From an uncultured Bacteroidota bacterium (GTDB lineage Bacteria; Bacteroidota; Bacteroidia; Bacteroidales; P3): a stretch of 29,401 nucleotides of DNA. The notes under the pieces were generated by a model that saw only the letters and a program-made list of their open reading frames with translations, searched no databases and was not told where the DNA came from. Positions 15,592-24,028 of this stretch are shown one piece after another. The stretch is taken from positions 1 to 29,401 of the forward strand of contig UQXW01000027.1 in NCBI GenBank assembly GCA_900545215.1. The letters run 5' to 3'. Within the stretch, counting starts at the first letter, position 1. Each line of letters opens with the position of its first letter. A program made the position numbers and the translations under genes.

Positions 15592-17646
15592 ATGAGATAC
15601 TTGAAATCCGACAGCAGGTTCAAACGCTATTGCATAACTACGGCTTTACCTTATGCAAACGGGCCTGTTCACATTGGGCATTTGGCAGGCGTTTACGTAC
15701 CTGCGGACATCTATGCCAGATATTTGCGATCGATGAAAGAGGATGTGTTGTTGATAGGAGGCAGTGATGAACACGGAGTGCCTATAACGATAAAAGCGAG
15801 AAAAGAAGGCGTAAGTCCGCAAGATATCGTGGACAGATACCACAACATAATCAAGCAATCTTTTCAGGAGTTCGGCATTTCGTTCGACATTTACTCCCGA
15901 ACGACAAGTCCTATACACAATCGCACGGCATCGGACTTCTTCAAGGATTTGTATGACAAAGGAAAATTCGTGGAAAGAACTTCCAAGCAGTACTATGATG
16001 CCGAAGCAGAGACCTTCCTTGCAGACAGGTACATAACGGGTACTTGTCCGCACTGCGGCAACGAGAAAGCATACGGCGACCAGTGCGAAGCATGCGGCAC
16101 TTCTCTTTCCGCAACGGATTTAATCAATCCGAAATCGACTCTTTCCGGTGCTGTGCCGCAACTGAAAGAGACCAAACATTGGTATCTGCCTTTGAACGAG
16201 TACGAGGACTTCATGAGGCAGTGGATTTTAGAAGGACACAAAGAATGGAAGACCAATGTTTACGGACAATGCAAGAGTTGGATCGAACAAGGCTTGCAGG
16301 AAAGAGCCGTAACAAGGGATTTGGATTGGGGTGTCAAAGTTCCGCTTCCCGATGCCGAAGGAAAGGTTCTTTACGTTTGGTTCGATGCTCCGATAGGTTA
16401 TATTTCCAACACAAAGGAACTGAAACCCGATGATTGGGAAAAGTGGTGGAAAGACAGCGATACGAAACTTGTTCATTTCATAGGCAAGGACAATATTGTC
16501 TTTCACTGTATTATTTTTCCTGCAATGCTTAAGGCCGCGGGGAATTACATATTGCCGGAGAACGTTCCGGCAAACGAGTTTCTCAACCTTGAAGGCGATA
16601 AAATATCCACCTCACGCAACTGGGCGGTGTGGCTTCACGAATACCTCAAAGACTTTCCAGGAAAGCAAGATGTGTTGAAATACGTTCTGTGTGCCAATGC
16701 TCCGGAGACGAAGGACAATGATTTCACATGGAAAGACTTTCAAACCCGCAACAACAGCGAACTTGTTGCGATATTCGGCAATTTCGTCAACCGCACAATG
16801 GTGCTTACACATAAGTATTTCGGCGGAAAGGTTCCTGCAAAGGGTGAATTGACCGATTATGACAAACAAACAATAGAGGAAATAAGTCTTTATCCTGAAA
16901 AAATCGGTCGTTCCATCGAACAATATCGCTTCCGCGAGGCTTTGAACGAATTGATGAATCTTGCCAGAACAGGCAACAAATATCTTACGGAGAACGAACC
17001 GTGGAAAACAATCAAGACCGACGAGGCAAGAACAGCCACTGTGTTGAACATTTCCTTGCAGATATGTGCCAATCTTGCCGTTTTGGCATCTCCTTTCATG
17101 CCGATAACTGCCGAAAAGCTCGCCAAAATGTTGAACATGCAGCCTGTTGCATGGTTTGAGGCGGGAAACGTGGACTTGTTGTCCGAAAGCACAGACATAA
17201 ATGCCCCCGAACTTTTGTTCGAGCAGATAGACGACAAAACGATTGCCTTGCAAATCGAAAAATTACAGCAGACGAAGAAAGAGAATGCTTTGTCGGAAGC
17301 AAGCGTTGAGGCTCAAAAGGAAATCATCAGCTTCGATGATTTCGCAAAAACGGACATACGCGTAGGCACGATACTTTCTGCGGAAAAGGTTGCGAAGACA
17401 AAAAAACTTTTGAAACTGACAGTGGATACGGGTATCGACAAAAGAACCATAGTGAGCGGTATTGCAGAATACTGCAAGCCCGAGGAAATCGTCGGAAAGC
17501 AGGTTTCGGTTCTTGTGAACCTCGCTCCGAAAAATATAAAAGGCATAGAGAGCCACGGAATGATACTCATGGCAGAAAATCCGGACGGTTCCTTATGCTT
17601 CGTTTCCCCTGAAAAACCAACGAAAAACGGAGGTACGATAAGATAA
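15592..17646 (+). CDS. metG: Methionyl-tRNA synthetase
   Basis: Class I aminoacyl-tRNA synthetase that charges tRNA-Met in the cytoplasm. It has 684 residues. The HIGH signature is intact at residues 27-30 (PVHIGHLAG). The KMSKS loop is KISTS at 337-341. The zinc knuckle CPHCG...CEACG around residues 149-166 marks the zinc-containing MetG1 type. The Rossmann core, anticodon domain and a C-terminal EMAP/Trbp111-like tRNA-binding OB domain (from about residue 580, with DIRVGTILSAEKV) appear in order, giving the long dimeric form. The ATG at 15592 follows a Bacteroidetes -7 box. The gene stands alone, with a 17-bp dyad repeat on each side. Confidence 0.98.
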   Translation: MRYLKSDSRFKRYCITTALPYANGPVHIGHLAGVYVPADIYARYLRSMKEDVLLIGGSDEHGVPITIKARKEGVSPQDIVDRYHNIIKQSFQEFGISFDIYSRTTSPIHNRTASDFFKDLYDKGKFVERTSKQYYDAEAETFLADRYITGTCPHCGNEKAYGDQCEACGTSLSATDLINPKSTLSGAVPQLKETKHWYLPLNEYEDFMRQWILEGHKEWKTNVYGQCKSWIEQGLQERAVTRDLDWGVKVPLPDAEGKVLYVWFDAPIGYISNTKELKPDDWEKWWKDSDTKLVHFIGKDNIVFHCIIFPAMLKAAGNYILPENVPANEFLNLEGDKISTSRNWAVWLHEYLKDFPGKQDVLKYVLCANAPETKDNDFTWKDFQTRNNSELVAIFGNFVNRTMVLTHKYFGGKVPAKGELTDYDKQTIEEISLYPEKIGRSIEQYRFREALNELMNLARTGNKYLTENEPWKTIKTDEARTATVLNISLQICANLAVLASPFMPITAEKLAKMLNMQPVAWFEAGNVDLLSESTDINAPELLFEQIDDKTIALQIEKLQQTKKENALSEASVEAQKEIISFDDFAKTDIRVGTILSAEKVAKTKKLLKLTVDTGIDKRTIVSGIAEYCKPEEIVGKQVSVLVNLAPKNIKGIESHGMILMAENPDGSLCFVSPEKPTKNGGTIR

Positions 17647-17686
17647 GAGCGAATGCCTGTCAACGAATCGGCAATTTACCGAAATG

Positions 17687-17703
17687 AAACGCCGTTTCGA
17701 CAA
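17687..17703 (+). repeat. 17-bp direct repeat, copy 2 (upstream of purH)
   Basis: Identical to 15488-15504. The dyad here is one base pair longer (GAAACG-C-CGTTTC). It lies 78 bases before the purH ATG and 40 bases after metG. Confidence 0.5.
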
Positions 17704-17781
17704 AGGCTATTCCCAATACAACACAACATTCTCTGTTTCAGATGATATGAAAATTTGATTTTGAATTATACGATTGACAAA

Positions 17782-19299
17782 ATGAAGAAGATAAAAAGTG
17801 CATTGATTTCAGTCTTTCACAAAGACGGTTTGGACGAAATAGTAAAACGACTTGATGAACACGGAGTGCTTATTTACTCCACGGGAGGGACATACGACTA
17901 TATTTGCAATCTCGGCATCAAAGCAGAGACGGTGGAAAGCCTTACTGGCTATCCTTCCATTCTCGGGGGCAGAGTGAAGACGCTTCACCCCAAGGTGTTC
18001 GGCGGAATACTTTCCCGTCGCGACAATCCCAAAGACGGCGAGCAGACAAAGGAATACGGCATTCCGGAAATAGACCTTGTGATTGTCGATTTGTACCCTT
18101 TCAAAAAGACTGTGGCAAGCGGTGCAAGCGAAAGCGACATAATAGAAAAGATAGATATAGGAGGAATTTCTCTTATCCGTGCTGCGGCAAAGAATTTCAA
18201 AGATGTGTTGATTGTTCCTTCCGTAGAGCATTACGGAGAACTTTTGAACCTCATCGAAACGCAGGATTGCAGCACAAGCCTTGAAGACCGCCGCCGTTTT
18301 GCGGCATACGCCTTTGCTCAAAGTTCGGATTACGACACAGCAATCTTCGAATACTTCAACCGCAGCGAAGCATTGCCTGTCTTCAAGCAAAGCTGCCACG
18401 AGGCAAACAGCCTTCGTTATGGCGAGAACCCTCACCAGAAGGGCTGTTTCTTCGGCGATTTGAATGCTTTCGTCGAACAACTTCACGGAAAGGAGATTTC
18501 CTATAATAATATAGGAGACATAGATGCGGCATGCAGGTTGATAGATGACTTTGAAGAAACGACCTTTGCCATCATCAAGCATAACAACGCCTGTGGATTG
18601 GCAAGCCGTCCTACATTGAAGCAGGCGTATGCAGACGCTTTGGCAGGAGACCCTGTTTCCGCTTTCGGAGGCGTTTTGGTTTGCAACCGTCCGATCGACA
18701 AAGAAACGGCAGAAGAAATGAACAGCCTGTTCATGGAAATCTGCATAGCTCCGGATTACTCCGAGGAAGCGTTGGAGATTTTGAAATGCAAGAAAAACCG
18801 CATTCTCTTGAAACGCAAAAACGAGCCTATGCCCAAAGTAATGTTCCGCTCCGCCCTTAATGGCGTTTTGGTTCAGGACACCGACAGTAAAACCGAGAAA
18901 GCGGAGGAGCTTACTTCCATTACTTCCACACCTTTGACCGACAAACAAAAAGAAGACCTTGCATTTGCAAATAAAATCGTCAAACACACAAAATCCAATG
19001 CCATCGTACTTGCAAAGGACAAACAGTTGTGTGCAAGCGGAACAGGACAAACAAGCCGTGTGGACGCTTTGAGACAGGCAATAGAGAAAGCAAAGAATTT
19101 CAATTTCGATTTGAACGGAGCAGTGATGGCTTCAGACGCATTCTTTCCGTTCCCCGATTGCGTGGAAATTGCTGACAAAGAAGGCATAAAGGCTGTTATT
19201 CAACCCGGAGGCAGTGTCAACGACAAGAAAAGCGTGGAATACTGCGAGCAACACGGCATGGCTATGGCCATGACGGGATTTCGTCATTTCAAGCATTAG
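17782..19299 (+). CDS. purH: Bifunctional AICAR transformylase / IMP cyclohydrolase PurH
   Basis: Catalyses the last two steps of IMP synthesis: formylation of AICAR with 10-formyl-THF, then ring closure. The protein has 505 residues. The N-terminal MGS-like cyclohydrolase domain begins IKSALISVFHKDGLDEIVKRL and includes STGGTYDYI and GRVKTLHPKVFGGIL. The transformylase domain follows, with RYGENPHQKG, the catalytic Lys-His pair in AIIKHNNACGLA, the DPVSAFGG loop and, at the end, DAFFPFPDCVEIA and IQPGGSVNDKKS. The start is the ATG at 17782; a TTG nine codons earlier is out of line with the family. The purH-mreB neighbourhood is common in Bacteroidales. Confidence 0.98.
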   Translation: MKKIKSALISVFHKDGLDEIVKRLDEHGVLIYSTGGTYDYICNLGIKAETVESLTGYPSILGGRVKTLHPKVFGGILSRRDNPKDGEQTKEYGIPEIDLVIVDLYPFKKTVASGASESDIIEKIDIGGISLIRAAAKNFKDVLIVPSVEHYGELLNLIETQDCSTSLEDRRRFAAYAFAQSSDYDTAIFEYFNRSEALPVFKQSCHEANSLRYGENPHQKGCFFGDLNAFVEQLHGKEISYNNIGDIDAACRLIDDFEETTFAIIKHNNACGLASRPTLKQAYADALAGDPVSAFGGVLVCNRPIDKETAEEMNSLFMEICIAPDYSEEALEILKCKKNRILLKRKNEPMPKVMFRSALNGVLVQDTDSKTEKAEELTSITSTPLTDKQKEDLAFANKIVKHTKSNAIVLAKDKQLCASGTGQTSRVDALRQAIEKAKNFNFDLNGAVMASDAFFPFPDCVEIADKEGIKAVIQPGGSVNDKKSVEYCEQHGMAMAMTGFRHFKH

Positions 19300-19370
19300 A
19301 ATGCAAATTCGGAAGATAAATTGAAACACTGACCGGAAACTACCGTAAAAGGAGGAAACAACAAACAAAT

Positions 19371-20393
19371 ATGGGGTTATTTTCATTTTTAACCAGAGAA
19401 GTAGCGATAGACTTGGGTACTGCCAATTCCATCGTAATCTGCAATGACAAAGTGGTCGTGGACGAGCCTTCCATAGTGGCTGTCGACCAAGCCACTAAAA
19501 AAATTATTGCCGTCGGCAAGAAGGCAATGCAGATGGACGGTAAGACTCACGAAGCAATAAAAACCATAAGGCCGTTGCGAGACGGAGTAATCGCCGATTT
19601 TGATATGGCAAACGACATGATTCGCGAGCTTATCAAAATGATAAACATAAAGAAGACCATCATACCGCCATCGCTCAAAATGGTGATTTGCATACCGAGC
19701 GGTATAACCAACGTGGAGGAAAGAGCCGTAAGGGACGCTGCCGAGCAAGCCGGAGCAAAGGACGTAAGGCTTATTCACGAGCCTATGGCAGCGGCGATAG
19801 GTATAGGCATAGATGTTCTCGAACCCGTCGGCAACATGATTATCGACATAGGAGGAGGAACAAGCGAGATAGCGGTCATTGCCTTGGGCGGTATCGTTTG
19901 CAACAAATCCATAAGAATAGCCGGCGATGAGTTCAATCAGGACATCATAGACTATATGCGTAAGCAACATAACATACATATAGGCGAGCGAATGGCTGAA
20001 AAGATTAAAATCGCAGTCGGAGCAGCCATTCCGGAACTGAGCGACCCTCCGGAGGATTTCGCTGTTCAGGGACGAGATGTGCTTACGGGAATACCGAAAG
20101 AGTTGTACGTAAATTACAAAGAGATTGCACACGCTCTCGACAAATCGATAGCCAAGGTTGAAAGTGCGGTTTTGGAAGCTCTTGCGATGACCCCTCCCGA
20201 ACTTGCTTCGGATATTTATCACACGGGGATATACCTTGCCGGCGGAGGAGCATTGCTGAAAGGTCTTGACGTAAGACTTCAAGCCAAAACCAAACTTCCG
20301 GTTCATGTGGCGGAAGACCCTCTGAGGGCGGTGGCAAGAGGTACGGGTATGGCATTGAAGCACTATGATGAATACACATTCCTTATAAAATAA
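19371..20393 (+). CDS. mreB: Rod-shape determining actin homologue MreB
   Basis: Bacterial actin that forms membrane-bound filaments guiding the elongasome. It has 340 residues. The ATP-binding signatures of the actin superfamily are visible: phosphate-1 DLGTANSIV near residue 15, phosphate-2 IDIGGGTSEIAVIA around 160-173 and the adenosine motif IYLAGGGALLKGLD near 288-301. It starts MGLFSFLTREVAIDLG, giving a short hydrophobic N-terminus for membrane binding. It follows purH by 71 bases. A terminator-like hairpin comes 22 bases after the stop, and mreC, mreD, pbpA and rodA do not follow as they do in many relatives. Confidence 0.97.
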   Translation: MGLFSFLTREVAIDLGTANSIVICNDKVVVDEPSIVAVDQATKKIIAVGKKAMQMDGKTHEAIKTIRPLRDGVIADFDMANDMIRELIKMINIKKTIIPPSLKMVICIPSGITNVEERAVRDAAEQAGAKDVRLIHEPMAAAIGIGIDVLEPVGNMIIDIGGGTSEIAVIALGGIVCNKSIRIAGDEFNQDIIDYMRKQHNIHIGERMAEKIKIAVGAAIPELSDPPEDFAVQGRDVLTGIPKELYVNYKEIAHALDKSIAKVESAVLEALAMTPPELASDIYHTGIYLAGGGALLKGLDVRLQAKTKLPVHVAEDPLRAVARGTGMALKHYDEYTFLIK

Positions 20394-20415
20394 TCGAAGA
20401 AACCTTATCAAGAAA

Positions 20416-20465
20416 AAATCGGAGAACCCTGTTCATCGAACGGAAGAGGTCTCCGATTTGTTTTA
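20416..20465 (+). terminator. Terminator after mreB
   Basis: Perfect 10-base arms (20416-20425 with 20450-20459; AAATCGGAGA) are followed by GTTTT, and preceded by an A-run so it could also act in reverse. It ends only a few bases before the next ATG at 20471, so the metal exporter must be read by readthrough or from a promoter inside mreB. Confidence 0.7.
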
Positions 20466-20470
20466 ATATC

Positions 20471-21370
20471 ATGAGAACACGGGAAAAGCAAATAACAAGA
20501 GTTACGCTCATAGGAAGCATTGTAAACCTCATTCTCACTGCAATAAAGATTACTGCTGGAGTGGTGGGAAAGAGCGGTGCCATGATAGCCGATGGAATAC
20601 ATTCGTTGAGCGACCTTGCAAGCGATATCGTGGTTCTGATATTCGTTCCCATCGCAGGCAAAGCAAAAGACAAAGACCACCAATACGGACACGGAAAGTT
20701 CGAGACGCTTGCCACCCTTATCGTCAGCCTTATTCTGATGGTTGTTGCCATAAGGCTTGTTGCAAGTTCCGCAAAAAGCATTATATCCGCCCTTTCCGGG
20801 AACATTTTACCCAAACCGGGTTACATAGCTCTTGCGGCTGCAATCATCTCCATTGTTTCAAAGGAAATACTCTATCAATATACCGCACTTGTGGCACGAA
20901 GAACCAATTCTTCCGTATGCAAAGCCAACGCATGGCACCATCGTTCCGATGCCTTATCCTCCATAGGCTCGTTACTCGGAATAGGCGGAGCGGTTATATT
21001 GGGCAACAAATGGACTATACTCGACCCTGTGGCTGCCGTGATAATAGGATTGATGATATTGTTCGTTGCGATAAAGATGGCAAAAGCTCCGATAGAGGAA
21101 CTTATGGAAAAGTCTTTGGACGAAAAGACGGAAAAGGAGATAACCGATATAATTCTTGCGACTGAGGGTGTGCAGAATATGCACAATTTGAAAACAAGGC
21201 GTAACGGTCAAAGCAAAATAATAGATTGCCATATCAGAGTGAAACGAACGATAAGTATCGTGGAAGCTCACGACATAGCGACCAATGTGGAGAAAAATTT
21301 GAAACAGAAATTCGGCAATGAAACTCAAACGAGCATACACATAGAGCCGGAGAAAGAACCGCAGTCCTAA
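20471..21370 (+). CDS. CDF-family cation exporter (FieF-like)
   Basis: Cation diffusion facilitator of 299 residues that should export Zn2+, Fe2+ or a similar divalent ion in exchange for protons across the inner membrane. The transport site is complete: Asp48 and Asp52 in HSLSDLASD on the second membrane helix and His156 and Asp160 in HHRSDALSS on the fifth. This DD/HD set is the one seen in Zn/Fe-type members; Mn exporters usually have Asp in place of the His. HQYGHGKFETL follows helix 2-3 as in the family. A C-terminal cytoplasmic ferredoxin-like domain (about 210-299) is present. Its last four bases overlap the convergent pfkA stop. Confidence 0.93.
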   Translation: MRTREKQITRVTLIGSIVNLILTAIKITAGVVGKSGAMIADGIHSLSDLASDIVVLIFVPIAGKAKDKDHQYGHGKFETLATLIVSLILMVVAIRLVASSAKSIISALSGNILPKPGYIALAAAIISIVSKEILYQYTALVARRTNSSVCKANAWHHRSDALSSIGSLLGIGGAVILGNKWTILDPVAAVIIGLMILFVAIKMAKAPIEELMEKSLDEKTEKEITDIILATEGVQNMHNLKTRRNGQSKIIDCHIRVKRTISIVEAHDIATNVEKNLKQKFGNETQTSIHIEPEKEPQS

Positions 21371-22461
21371 TCTCCGAACTCTATATTCAATCCTTTTGCC
21401 GTTTGGACGAGAAAACTATCCGGTGAAACCAAATGCGGCTCTCGCAAAGCCTCTTCCAAAGTAACCGCTATTATATCCGGGTGCTTGTAAGCGACCATTT
21501 TGCCGAACTCGCCTTTCATGGCAAGTTCGAAAGCCTTCACACCGAATTCCGAAGCAAGCACTCTGTCGTATGCGATAGGCGTACCGCCTCTTTGAAGATG
21601 TCCGAGAACTGAAACTCTTATGTCATGCTCCACTCCTATCTCCTCCAATTCCAATTTCAATACCTGACCTATGCCGCCGAGTTTGAAATTGGCATAACCG
21701 GGTTCGTTCGATTTCAAACCGACCTTTTGTCCCATGGCATTCCTACTTCCTTCCGCAACAACTATTATACAGAACCCTCTGCCTTTCTTGTATCTGGTTT
21801 CTATCTTTTCCTTGATTTTCTCTATCTTGTACGGTATCTCTGGAATGATGCACACATCTGCTCCTCCCGCAATGGCTGCATTCAAGGCTATCCAACCGGC
21901 ATCTCTGCCCATTACTTCAAGAATGAACACTCTGTTATGGCTTGCCGCAGTGGTTACGAGTTTATCGACCGATTCGGTGGCTATTTGCACAGCTGTTTGA
22001 AAACCGAAAGTGAAATCCGTCATCGATAAATCGTTGTCGATCGTTTTCGGAACTCCTATTATGTTCAATCCCTTTTCGTACAAAGCCTTGGAAATACGTT
22101 GCGAACCATCTCCGCCTATGTTTATCACGGCATCGACACCCATGTATTGCAACTTGCGTATCATCTGATCGCTCACATCGACAGTCTCCCATGTGCCATC
22201 GGATTTTTTCACGGGATAAGCGAAAGGACCTCCCTTATTCGTGGTACCGAGAATAGTGCCGCCTTTTACCAATATTCCGGATACAGTGTCATTATCCAAA
22301 ACAACGACTTCCGTCGGTTCTCTCAATACTCCGTTGAATGACTCTATGCAACCTATAACCTCCCAATCCTTCTCACGGGAAGCCCTTTTCACTATTGCTC
22401 TTATCACGGCATTCAAGCCCGGACAGTCCCCGCCGCCGGTCAAAACCATCAGTCTTTTCAT
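21367..22461 (-). CDS. pfkA: 6-phosphofructokinase
   Basis: Phosphofructokinase-family enzyme of 364 residues that phosphorylates fructose 6-phosphate in glycolysis. Signatures include LTGGGDCPGLNAVIR at the N-terminus, INIGGDGSQ (115-121), the catalytic VPKTIDNDL (137-145), EVMGRDAGWIAL and LGHLQRGGTP. The donor-determining pair is mixed: Gly119 in GGDG is the ATP-type residue, while Lys139 in PKTIDND is the residue usual in PPi-type and group III enzymes (ATP enzymes such as E. coli PfkA have Gly there). This combination is typical of group III, where the donor can be ATP or PPi. The ATG overlaps the engB stop as ATGA, so the two are translationally coupled. Confidence 0.93.
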   Translation of the reverse strand: MKRLMVLTGGGDCPGLNAVIRAIVKRASREKDWEVIGCIESFNGVLREPTEVVVLDNDTVSGILVKGGTILGTTNKGGPFAYPVKKSDGTWETVDVSDQMIRKLQYMGVDAVINIGGDGSQRISKALYEKGLNIIGVPKTIDNDLSMTDFTFGFQTAVQIATESVDKLVTTAASHNRVFILEVMGRDAGWIALNAAIAGGADVCIIPEIPYKIEKIKEKIETRYKKGRGFCIIVVAEGSRNAMGQKVGLKSNEPGYANFKLGGIGQVLKLELEEIGVEHDIRVSVLGHLQRGGTPIAYDRVLASEFGVKAFELAMKGEFGKMVAYKHPDIIAVTLEEALREPHLVSPDSFLVQTAKGLNIEFGD

Positions 22462-23072
22462 AACTCTCCTATTTCGTTAAAGCAAGGAATTATCTCCTCC
22501 ACCTTATTCAATACATCGTCTCTGCCTGTTTTGTTCTCGGAAGAGGTAAGCAAAATATCCGGCAACTCTTCCCAATATTCCGATAACGTATCCTTGAACC
22601 TCTGCAAGGAAACTCCGTTCTTGGTCATGTTCTGCTTGTCGGTCTTTGTGAACAATATGGTAAACGGCACAGCATTTTCGCCCAAGAAATTGATGAACTC
22701 CACATCTATTTTCTGAGGTTCCAAACGGGAATCCACCAACACGAATACGGTTAACAGGTTTTCTCTCTGCAAAATATAGCTGTTTATCATGCTCTTCCAC
22801 CTTTTCCTGTTCTCCATTGAGGTTTTGGCGTACCCATAGCCGGGCAAGTCGACCAAATACCATGAATCGTTTATAAGAAAATGGTTTATCAACTGTGTCT
22901 TGCCGGGTTGTGAAGAAGTCTTCGCCAAATCTTTCTTCGCCACAAGCATGTTTATAAGGGAACTCTTTCCGACGTTGCTCCTGCCTATGAAAGCGAACTC
23001 CGGCTTATCCGGCTTCGGACATTCGGCATTTCGAGAACTGCTCTTGACGAACTCTGCCTTTTTTACAATCAT
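22458..23072 (-). CDS. engB: Ribosome-biogenesis GTPase YsxC/EngB
   Basis: Small TRAFAC-class GTPase (YihA/YsxC/EngB) that assists assembly of the large ribosomal subunit. It has 204 residues. G1 is GRSNVGKSS (30-38), G3 is DLPGYGYAK, G4 is TKTDK and the G5 region is LTSSENKTG. The N-terminal part (VKSSSRNAECPKPDKPEFAFIG) is the usual lead into G1. It lies 14 bases after glsB and overlaps pfkA. Confidence 0.96.
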   Translation of the reverse strand: MIVKKAEFVKSSSRNAECPKPDKPEFAFIGRSNVGKSSLINMLVAKKDLAKTSSQPGKTQLINHFLINDSWYLVDLPGYGYAKTSMENRKRWKSMINSYILQRENLLTVFVLVDSRLEPQKIDVEFINFLGENAVPFTILFTKTDKQNMTKNGVSLQRFKDTLSEYWEELPDILLTSSENKTGRDDVLNKVEEIIPCFNEIGEL

Positions 23073-23086
23073 GGTTTTACTTGGAA

Positions 23087-24028
23087 TTAGAGTTTCAAAT
23101 AACGTTTCCGTTTATCCTCGTATATATCCGCTATGGTTACAAGGATACCTGTTTCTTCGACATAGGAAAAATGCTTATTTATCGAGGTTCCAAAACTTTT
23201 CATCGTGGAAGACAAGTTCATATAAGCATTGACCAACGGTGGAATATTTTCGTTCAATTCCCTCACATTCCTGACCAATATCTGGTAATCCTCCTTATAA
23301 TTCTTTCCATTGAAGAGTTTCACAAGCAGATTGTAATCCGTTTCAATCTCTACACTCTCTTTCGGCAACACAAGTCCCTCATTGTCCGGGAAATGCTTCT
23401 TGTAGAAATACAAGATATAATCTCTTGCCGTTCTGTTCATGGAGGGATACATCGTTATCTTGCCAAAGAAATATTTTATGCTCTCATCTTTCACCACCAA
23501 GCCACCCAAACCGTCCCAAAGATTATCCAAAGAGTACATACCCTTGCGAAGATTATGCGTAGGCTGGTATTCGGGGCGGACAAAGGAACGTCCGAGTTCC
23601 ATGGTATTGTCAAGATAGCGGGTTATGAACGTGTCCGTAAACTCGAACAAATCCGCCGTGGCACTCAACAGTTCTCCGTTGGCTTGTCTGAATATATCCT
23701 TTCCCACTATGTAACGATAACCTCCTATGATTTCCTCATCATTCGGATCCCAAACGAAAAGTTGTTTATAACAATGAGGCTCAGGAGCGAGGTCGTACTC
23801 ATCTACATCGCACTCCGTTCCGCTTCCACCACCGTTTGCACCGAAACTTATCTCTCTCAATCTTCCTATTTCCCTCATTATGTTCGGTGTCACATGGGCA
23901 GTGGTAAGATATATCTCCCTGCTTCCGTAGTTCGTTTTCTTCAATAAGGTTGCCGATTTCAATTCTTCCTTTATCAAAGCCTTATCGACAGGGGCTATGA
24001 CGTAAGATGTATCAACTGATTTATCCAT
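23087..24028 (-). CDS. glsB: GNAT-fold N-acyltransferase, GlsB-like (glycine lipids)
   Basis: Acyltransferase of 313 residues in the OlsB/hemolysin-like GNAT group. In Bacteroides the GlsB/GlsA pair makes glycine lipids: GlsB N-acylates the amino acid with a 3-hydroxy fatty acyl-ACP and GlsA O-acylates the product. Visible features are REIGRLREISFGANGGGSGTE (in parts), a YDLAPEPHCYKQLFVWDP strand, GGYRYIVGKD, and ELGRSFVRPEYQ, the acyl-donor binding region of the group. The C-terminal part (from about 225) is an extra domain seen in Bacteroidetes members. Its ATG overlaps the stop of the upstream glsA-like gene by one base (TAATG), a strong sign of coupled expression. Confidence 0.82.
   Translation of the reverse strand: MDKSVDTSYVIAPVDKALIKEELKSATLLKKTNYGSREIYLTTAHVTPNIMREIGRLREISFGANGGGSGTECDVDEYDLAPEPHCYKQLFVWDPNDEEIIGGYRYIVGKDIFRQANGELLSATADLFEFTDTFITRYLDNTMELGRSFVRPEYQPTHNLRKGMYSLDNLWDGLGGLVVKDESIKYFFGKITMYPSMNRTARDYILYFYKKHFPDNEGLVLPKESVEIETDYNLLVKLFNGKNYKEDYQILVRNVRELNENIPPLVNAYMNLSSTMKSFGTSINKHFSYVEETGILVTIADIYEDKRKRYLKL

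Noticed and set aside
17809..19050. 413-codon open frame on the minus strand
   Set aside because: It is antisense to purH and full of Cys, Phe and Val runs typical of reverse-strand shadows.
19389..20411. 340-codon open frame on the minus strand
   Set aside because: It is the antisense shadow of mreB, with an unlikely composition (many Tyr, His, Ser, Cys).
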